From NCBI GenBank assembly GCA_031213475.1, contig JARUPZ010000005.1:13305336-13369335 (forward strand): a DNA stretch of 64,000 bases, written 5' to 3'. The stretch comes from Nereocystis luetkeana (Eukaryota; Sar; Phaeophyceae; Laminariales; Laminariaceae). Under the pieces are notes generated by a model. It ran no database searches. It was not told where the DNA came from and was given only the letters and a program-made list of their open reading frames with translations. Below are positions 57,301 through 64,000 of this stretch, piece after piece. The position numbers were made by a program, and so were the translations under genes. Positions within the stretch are counted from its first letter, which is position 1, and the number at the start of each line of letters is the position of its first letter.

Positions 57301-60300
57301 CGCGCTGGGCACTTGCCACCGCCGGCTGCTGCTGCTTCAGGGAAAATTGCGCTGGGTCCCGCTGCTCCCGCCTACACCAACCCCTGAGAAAGGGGATGCG
57401 GCGACATCGTCAGGGCAAGCATCAGGAGCAGCGGCCACATCGAAAAAAAGGAAATCAGATATATCGATCGATGGGGAGACAAGTGATGGTTTCGCAGGGG
57501 GTGGAAACGGCCGGCAGGGGGACGACAAGGGTTTCGAGTTTTCTTGGGCTGGCGTTGAGGACCTGGCGAAGACACACGACCTCTGCGCCACCGGGCCTGC
57601 GTTCGAGCTGGCTCTCGGAGCTGGGGACCCGGAGATCGGCAGGTACGGTGCGGTGGTGCGGTCTCTTCTGAAACATCCACACGTCGAACATGTGACGGTG
57701 TATCTGTCTGCCGTATATCATTTATATGTATATATTTCGCTGTTATGAGATACCAGGTACGAGGAAAGCGTGGAAAAAAAAACGTGTGTATAGCCAGCCC
57801 GTTTCTGCGTGCTGAATCTGGACGATCGATTGTTCAATAAGATAAAAGCATGAGACTTCGGGCGCATGCGTATGTAATCGTATCTCGCCCTCTGCAGGGG
57901 GGAGGCGAGATCCAGATTCCAGGTTCCAGATTGCAGATTCCGAAAGGCTATGTATTGTCCCACCCGGCAAAGGTGTGTCCATGCGCTGTGCCGACAGATC
58001 TATAAACATGGTCTACTATAGGCATTGATGCAGATGATAAGAAACATTTTTTTTTCTGCCCCAACAAATCGAGACCGCCCGATGGGGGTCTGATCGGACG
58101 TATGCGACATGTGGAAGCATCAAGAGTGTTGCGCCAACCCTATTCCGATCCAGGCGTTGGGCCAACCTCATCCGGGGTTTAGTATCCGCCGGTGGAAGTG
58201 TCCCCCTTCAAATATGAGAACATGCTCTTGCCTTCGTGTCCCAACACGGCGATGTTGGTCGAACACATTGTGCATGGTATTGGCAGAACGTAATTGAGCG
58301 CTTTTGTCTATGTAGAGCTCGACGCTGGTATCACGACTGCCTCGTTGCTGTTGCCTGGCGAGTCAAGCACCGTCGCTACGTACCGAGCAGCCAGCCCACA
58401 ACCCGAGCCGCGCCTGTGACTGTCACCAACACGAATATCGGCTGGAGTGAGCGACCCGATCCGTTTATCATGTCGCCGCTCGCTCGATGGCGTTGCCCTT
58501 TCGTGCGCAGCGCTGTTCGGCACTTCCGCGTTCTTGCTCGGATGACGCCCGGTCTGAAGGAGGAGCTCGCGACCCTCCTCATCGAGTCCGGCAAGACTGT
58601 CCTCATGTAAGTTGTTGAATCGTTTCTGTGTGCAGGCATCCTTTTATGTTTCCCCCTGAACGTGGCTCTAGTTTTTTCTGATGGAGGCCGAATTTTTGCT
58701 ATTCGAAGATCTCTAGCTCTTCCGGCCTCTTGCAGTTGAGGGAGGAATTCCGAAGCGTGTCATGGATGGGGAGGGGTGACCTAGAACAATAAAAAATTGA
58801 GCGGTTTCAGTTATGGGCGGCGGCACCGTTGACCTATTGAGAGTAACGGCAAGCTAAGACGTAGCGGCTCTAATAATAGCAACAAAATACAACAGTTCTA
58901 CTATTGTACAGTTACTGGGAACGATACGACACCAGTACTCCCGAAGAAATGCCGATCGACCGATCGAACTGACCACCAAAAATGTTGAAATATTTTGATC
59001 GTCTTTAAAAGCAAACTCTGCCTGGACAGGTGCGGCGACGGCTCGAATGACGTCGGGGCTCTCCGCAGGTCACACGTCGGACTGGCTCTCCTCAGCGGCT
59101 TTGGCGACGCCAACACCGACATCGGGGACGGTAAAACCCCAACCCCTCTCGCAACCAAAACGCCTCTCGTACCATCTAGCACAGCTAAAAGCGAGACGGC
59201 ATCGCGAAAGTCGGTATCTGTTGGAGATGGTGCTGCGGGCGACGCGGATAGTGGTGGTGCTCGAGGCCTGAAGGGCAAGAGCGCTGCAGAAGTAAGGAGG
59301 GAAGCGCAAAACAAAATTCAGGTGCGTTATTTCCCCTACGATATTTCAAATCGTCGTAGTTTGTCAATGTGAAAGGAACAAGTGCGATATGGTATATCAT
59401 GCACCACATAGCATTTACAACGTTCTAAGTGCATTTGTATTACGGGGGACCATAGTAAATAGGACCAAATATTGTCAGTAAAAGTAGGCAAGCATATAGT
59501 TTTTGTGTATACCGTACGTCCTACCAAGGTATTTACTATGGTCCCCCGTAATAGTAAGCGACGCGACTTGAAGTGTACCACCCAGGGCGGAAATATAAGG
59601 AACGCTTATACCTTAACATGAAGACCGAGCGGTACTTATATTGACAACCAGATTTATACCAGGCATAGATCGCTCTGGACGGAAATGCAAGGGCCGCCTG
59701 GTTTCGATATCAATGCCTAAACGAGCCTTATATTTCCGTCCATATTGGTATCTGCTATATACCTGGTACATCATGGCTCATAAGTATACTCTCTGTAGTA
59801 CTCCTCGTTTTGTAGTACTCCTCGTTTTGTAGTGCCCGTTCGGTGTTTTGCTACTGGGGCCGGCGGGTGCAGCCGCGGTGCAGGAAGCCCCCTTCTGCGA
59901 TGGAGGACGCGAGGCGGCTATCGTAATCGGTACGAAGTATGCCTACGTATAGCAGAGGGTTTGCTTTGCGTTGATCGTCTGGTAAAAGGATAAAGCACGA
60001 CGTCCAGTAGTCCGTGAAAGGTCAACGCAGCTTTTACTGCATGCAATCTTGCTTGATGTGATGCAATGATAAGGGCAGGGGTATACCACTGTCCGCCCTG
60101 GCGTGAAAACTATTGTGGCTCAATGTTACTGTATGGCGTAGGGCTGCAGGGTGGTGTGGTGTGTGACGCAGTGAAATGGAAACTTGTGAGTGTTGGTCTG
60201 CCGCTTATAGGGCTTCAAATGGCTGATGTCGCATTCTGAGCAGCACGAGGTAATATCACTGATGCGGTGGTGATTAGATGAGTTGTGTGCCTCCATTGTT

Positions 60301-63300
60301 CGGTGAAAATATTGAAAAATGGGATGCACTCCAAGGTAAGGTGGACGCTTTGAGCGTAGTCTCCATCAATATGCAAGACATGCGGCTGACGCGCGACAGA
60401 ACGTCCCCTTGACCCATTGCATAGATAGCTTGATGGCTTGGGCGATACCATGGTAGGTTGTATCCGTGGTGGGGTGATCGAGTCTCTCGTCGATTGCGCG
60501 TTGCGTGTCGTCGATCGTATATAGCGCTCGACCAAATACACTTGTGTTTTACTTTGTTGTCTCCGCCTGCATTGACCTGGTCAGGCCGACATCACCGAAG
60601 AGTTCGAGCGACTCCGAAGCGAGGGCACGAATCCCGCCACGGCCATGTGGAAAGCCTCACTAGTCGCACAGAAGAAAAAAAACGCGGCCGTTGATGGCAG
60701 CGCGCTCACCACTGGCGCGCAGGGCGCCTTCGCTGCCTCCGCGATGGCCATGTTCAAGGACGACCAAGAGGGAGAGGGACAGCTAGGCGCCGACGGAGTG
60801 GTGAGCACTCACTCTCGTGTTTTGTTTTTAATGTCACTCGTGTGCGCCCACGGGTGTGTTGGGTCCATTTTTTTGTGGGATGGATGACCTGCACTCGACC
60901 TATTCACTGTTTTTTGTTGTTGCATTTTTTGGTTCTACAGCTACTCACAATAGGGCACCCGCCCCCCAAGAGGGTCGTTCTTGTGTCTTTCAGTGGCCTT
61001 TGGTGTAATTCTGTGTGATAGGTCGTGTGCAATAGTGCATCGGGATGTTTCTCCTCCCGACGTGTCAAATGTGGAATGGCGTTCTGGGGTTTGAGCGATA
61101 ACCTAGGCGTTACAGGTGCAGCTACAATACCCTTGGAAGACTTTGGTGTCTTCGGTGTCTATTGGATCGTGTTTGGGCGAATACTCTCGCAGGCGTCGAG
61201 TGCCTACACGTTTGCTTGTTTCCGTCCCACCGCGTGTACTGTGTTGCGTCGGTATTAAATGCTCGCGTATCTGTTTGGTTGGCCTTTTTAGTGGCATCTA
61301 ACATGACCAATTGGTAAAGTCTTTGGGAACGGCACTGCACCCCACGTCATTTTTTTAGCGTGTTATTCTTCGCCACATTAAGTCGCTGATCGCGCCCATA
61401 GCTTTTGATTTGCCATTACAACTTGAACGGTGAAAGGTGACGTTTTTGTAGACGTAGTTGACTCAAAACCTTACGCGGTGATACAACCGCGAAGTTTCCT
61501 TGATATATTACTTGTGTGATGACGTTCGTGGCATTGTAGTTATTTTTAATGTTTTCATGGTCTTATAACCCCAAACCCTCTCAGATGCCTCCGGACTCTT
61601 CTCGAGGGCTGAGCTTCCAGAGATTATTTCACGCTCGCAATATGAAATACGGCCAAAAGCGTGAACGCCACCCCCCATCCCCCCACCCCCGGTATAAAAT
61701 TTGTTCGACAATTGATGCGTTGGTCATGCAGGTGAGGACAGGCGATGCTTCGCTAGCGGCCCCATTCACCTCCAAGAAACCCAGCATCGCAGCGGTGGTC
61801 GACGTCGTGAGACAAGGGAGGTGCGGCCTGAATGCTTGATTGGTTCGCTGATTCAATGAACTGCTGCCCCTCGGTTTCAAGATGATACACTGTCGCTTGG
61901 AACTCGCGCAGCAGGATATTTGCATCTGTCGTCGACCTATGTGCGGGGCCGTGACCGCGAATGCTTCAGGAAACTCGGCGGAGAGCCCGTCTTTATGGCG
62001 CCGTCAGATTAGAAACTACATTAACAAATTTCAGTCATGTTGACGTTAGCGGTGCCTTCTTCAATTTGACCTACAAAAGTAAAGCTGTTGGTATGTTTTT
62101 GACCCTGCGGGATCACTGGGGATCGCGAAGATTAGTTTTGTGACGGTCCAATATGAGATGTGTGAACCTTTTGTCCGCTGCCATCAACTGGTCTCTAGAA
62201 CCTGGATGCTGGGTAGATGAAAAATACTATTTGGAACCGTCCGCTCGGTGCAGCAATCGCGACGTCACCGTAGCGGTCGAATCGGGTTTGGCTGCACTAC
62301 TACTAATAGTAGTAAATATAATTTACGATGTGGTGTAAACATGTAAACATTTACAGGGGGATGCATGGTGGGATATGATTATTACGGGGGACCATAGTTA
62401 ATACCGGTAGGACCTATGGTATACATAAAAACCTACCAGTAGGGTTCTATATGTTTAAGCATTTTTACTAAATATATTTGGTCCTGTTAACTATGGCCCC
62501 CCGTAATAGTATGCATTACTATGTATTACTATGCCCCCCCCGTGATAAGGACGAACCATTGTCTTTGACATGCCCAGTTTTTATCGTAGCCCACCAAGAC
62601 CGCATCTGCCGTGTAGGTAGGGGTCCTGCGAAAAGTGGTACCTCGATTGTACGCAAGCGTTTGTGCTGCTCTCTGGTGTGTTGTTCGTCAGCATCAAACG
62701 GCCGAGCTCTGGCACCCGGGTGCATGCGGCAGTGTTGTCTGCCGATAATATGTATCGACTTGGTGTGATGAACGCTATCATACTCCAAATGTCCGACGCC
62801 GCTGTTGTGCCTGCCATAGCTAACAATCGAGATGCAGGGGGCTTCTGTTGCAATTCTTCATATACCGCGTCTCACAGCTCTCAAACGTCTTGTACTGCTT
62901 CGTCTCCATCGCGACGAGTGTTCGCATTAACATAGTACGGTTTTCGCTTTTGACAGACGCCATCGCAGCATCCATGGTAACTTTTTGTAGCTCTGCCGCG
63001 CCGTGCACGTCCGTCATGTTTTGCTGTTCGCCTTGCTGGCGAAAAAACGTGCAAACGCCGTTGGATGTCGGTGCCTTGATAGGTGTACGATGGCGGCTGT
63101 GCTGCACACTTACCAGATGGTTGCCCTCCATGCGCTCTTCAGCTCCTACACGAGCTCGGTCCTCTACCTAATGAGAGTCAGGTGCTCCGCTCTACCTTGT
63201 CGAGGGATGCTTTAGAAACACTGCGTGCGGACAGATACTTTACATCGCTTGTGCTTTGCGGACGTGCTTGTTGCTCAACAATTGGGGAAATGTCTTCATC

Positions 63301-64000
63301 GCTTGTGCTCGGCAGACGTGCTCGTTGCTGTAGTGTGTCACCGGTGTCCGGTGTCTTTTGAAGAGCCAGAAATGTTGCGCATTATGATGTTCTGCTAGAA
63401 GTTGCGCTCCAAGACAAAACTCCTCGGATCGGTACGTTTTAATTGCAGAAGAGCCTCCAATCGATGCACTCGCCGTACCCTTGCCTGGCATCTCTTTCTA
63501 AAGTACGCGGTCCCAGCGTAGCGCTTTATGACTCTTGTTTATTTGTATCCAGGGATTCATCTCGCTTCTGCTGAACCTGCCTGCTGAACATACTTGTACC
63601 TGTATGGTGCCCGTAATGTTATATTCATGCCTACCCGGACGTTTATTTTCAGTGTTATATTTAGGTCTAATAATAGTAATCCTCTTTTCGCTTCCCTAGC
63701 AACCCTCCTGGCAGAAATTCCGACCATGTGCATTGATGCGCGTGCGCACGTCCTCGAGCAACGCTTGCTGTCTAGACCTGCATACCGCAAGACGTACAAG
63801 CCGTCCTGCAGTTCACGTTTGCACGACAATGGTTCAGCGCTAAACTCTGCCGTGTCCCCCTCCCCTTTCCGTACCAGGTGGCCGCAACGACCCTTGATTG
63901 TGACGAGCTTGATGTTTCAGCCGCTGCACCTTGCTCTAGCTAGCCCGCGGACGACGGAAGACATGTCCCCTCTTCGACCGCCTCGTTCGGTTTTCCACCG
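43137..64000 (+). CDS. P5A-type P-type ATPase (ATP13A1/Spf1 family), C-terminus off window
   Basis: Family members are ER transmembrane-helix dislocases. Exons: 43137-43451, 44221-44537, 45176-45871, 46211-46364, 46943-47085, 47894-48224, 48736-48859, 50161-50286, 51414-51520, 51813-51953, 53223-53429, 53871-54365, 55178-55337, 55841-55956, 56577-56867, 57341-57699, 58511-58606, 59030-59321, 60585-60800, 61732-61820, 63083-63181, 63878 onward; about 1,665 aa so far against about 1,200 for a usual whole protein. Two N-terminal hydrophobic segments precede a Glu-rich insert (about residues 257-390). Signatures: LTGESVPQIK (624-633), TEPFRIPLAGN, DKTGT with phospho-acceptor Asp825, KGSPE, TGDSVLTACHVA, CGDGSNDVGAL and GDASLAAPFTSK. 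The M4 motif, normally PPELP, reads PNDLS. Introns 4, 13 and 15 appear to start with GC. The junction of exons 16 and 17 is the weakest. Confidence 0.95.
43972..44035 (-). repeat. Dispersed repeat C, copy 3 (P5A intron 1)
   Basis: In reverse orientation, GGTCACACGACTACGGCCAT and ACGAGATCGAGTGCATCTCTCC match the complement of 49121-49175. A poly-C tract (43945-43964) sits where the poly-G lies beside copies 1 and 2, supporting a shared structure. Confidence 0.7.
45314..45470 (+). repeat. GAG/GGA coding microsatellite (P5A exon 3)
   Basis: Near-perfect GAG codons encode a run of over 20 glutamates, then EEEEEEEGG-type blocks interrupted by GGMG and GGIR. A second, shorter Glu/Gly-rich patch lies at 45594-45650. 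The array stays in frame with the flanking conserved sequence (TPAICPLSG before, FIYQRRKF after), so it is a coding expansion. Confidence 0.9.
47647..47703. mobile_element. Short TIR element E, copy 2 (P5A intron 5)
   Basis: The element reads CGGGATCATAAGGACGG at the left and CCGCTTGG-type sequence complementary to AAGCGGTCCTTATATT at the right, with the shared inner block CATTAACATGAGTACC. The ends are more diverged than in copy 1. Confidence 0.5.
49090..49215 (+). repeat. Poly-G plus dispersed repeat C, copy 2 (P5A intron 7)
   Basis: A poly-G run (49090-49106) is followed by GAGATGTACTCGATCTCATG, CATGGCCATAGTCGTATGACC, GACCCTCGCATCC and GCCGGGACGGAG, matching copy 1 at 12221-12300. The GTCGTATGACC block is the most conserved part among all four copies. 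Confidence 0.75.
52060..52205. repeat. GA-rich purine tract (P5A intron 10)
   Basis: Plus-strand sequence is almost all A and G (GAGAGAAAGAAAGAAAGAG, GACAAAGAGAGACAAAGAGA and similar) with occasional C. It sits about 100 bp after the donor of exon 10 and has no protein-like reading frame I can support. Confidence 0.8.
52938..53042. repeat. GACCC pentanucleotide repeat with complementary GGGTC block
   Basis: CCTGACCCGACCCGACCCGA and further CGACTCGATCC units are followed about 45 bp later by GCGGGTCGGGTAATTACCCGC, whose GGGTCGGGT is complementary to the repeat. A stem-loop across the region is possible. Confidence 0.7.
53595..53722 (+). repeat. 42-bp tandem repeat, three units (P5A intron 11)
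   Basis: Units begin at about 53595, 53637 and 53679. Each contains a CACGTGT-type block, CTGGGTGG, (G/C)ATCTGT(A/G)T and CACAGCTCTTGAGCA-like sequence. A related TTTCCTGGGTTGGATCTG motif occurs at 49978-49996, 11866-11884 and, inverted, at 32130-32148, so the unit belongs to a dispersed family. Confidence 0.75.
59440..59551. mobile_element. MITE family A, copy 4 (P5A intron 18)
   Basis: The ends are TTACGGGGGACCATAGTAAA and TTTACTATGGTCCCCCGTAA, perfect inverted repeats of at least 20 bp, flanked by TA at 59438-59439 and 59552-59553. This copy has the best-preserved ends of the set. Confidence 0.9.
59588..59741. mobile_element. Two adjacent short TIR elements E (P5A intron 18)
   Basis: The first runs from CGGAAATATAAGGAACG to GCGGTACTTATATTG (59588-59645). 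The second runs from GGACGGAAATGCAAGGG to CCTTATATTTCCGTCC (59677-59741), with GGACGGAAAT matching ATTTCCGTCC as an inverted repeat. They lie about 35 bp downstream of MITE copy 4. Confidence 0.65.
62382..62506. mobile_element. MITE family A, copy 5 (P5A intron 20)
   Basis: The ends are TTACGGGGGACCATAGTTAA and TTAACTATGGCCCCCCGTAA, flanked by TA at 62380-62381 and 62507-62508. Compared with the other copies, CCGGTA is inserted inside the left arm (TAATACCGGTAGGACC), making this the longest copy. Confidence 0.88.

Overview
The window is nuclear DNA of an intron-rich eukaryote. Every recognisable protein is broken into short coding exons, typically 70-200 bp, separated by introns that average roughly 750-950 bp. 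Long introns, near-balanced base composition, many low-complexity tracts (poly-G, CTG, GTT, GAG) and intron-borne small inverted-repeat elements suggest a stramenopile, most likely a brown alga of the Ectocarpus type. That placement is inference; no rRNA or organelle marker is present.

Layout, left to right. (1) 143-844, minus: first visible exon of a histidine-phosphatase/phosphoglycerate-mutase-family protein whose remainder lies off the left edge. (2) 1908-12869, plus: a complete 11-exon cytosolic-type serine hydroxymethyltransferase, 471 aa, divergent from (1) across about 1 kb. (3) 16246-19379, minus: a three-exon, 175-aa J-domain protein with hydrophobic C-terminal segments, assembled here from splice signals because its exons are too small to stand out as ORFs. 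(4) 20005-38210, plus: a 20-exon N-terminal-motor kinesin, about 758 aa, divergent from (3) across 625 bp. (5) 43137 to the right edge, plus: at least 22 exons of a P5A-type P-type ATPase (ATP13A1/Spf1 family), about 1,665 aa so far, with the C-terminus beyond the window.

Between and inside the genes is a dense population of short repeats. These are six copies of a TA-flanked MITE, two further small inverted-repeat families, several dispersed repeats, minisatellites, and a 9-bp palindrome (TACCTGGTA or its complement) present at least 29 times, where chance predicts fewer than one. No reverse transcriptase, transposase, tRNA, rRNA or CRISPR array was recognised.

Two further patterns stand out. 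Five or six of about 53 introns appear to use GC rather than GT at the donor, judged by keeping conserved protein alignments intact. In the kinesin gene, ends of coding exons are copied tandemly into the next intron, including the exon tail that encodes the switch I motif. All exon joins were made by hand from splice sites, reading phase and family conservation, and were not confirmed by transcripts.
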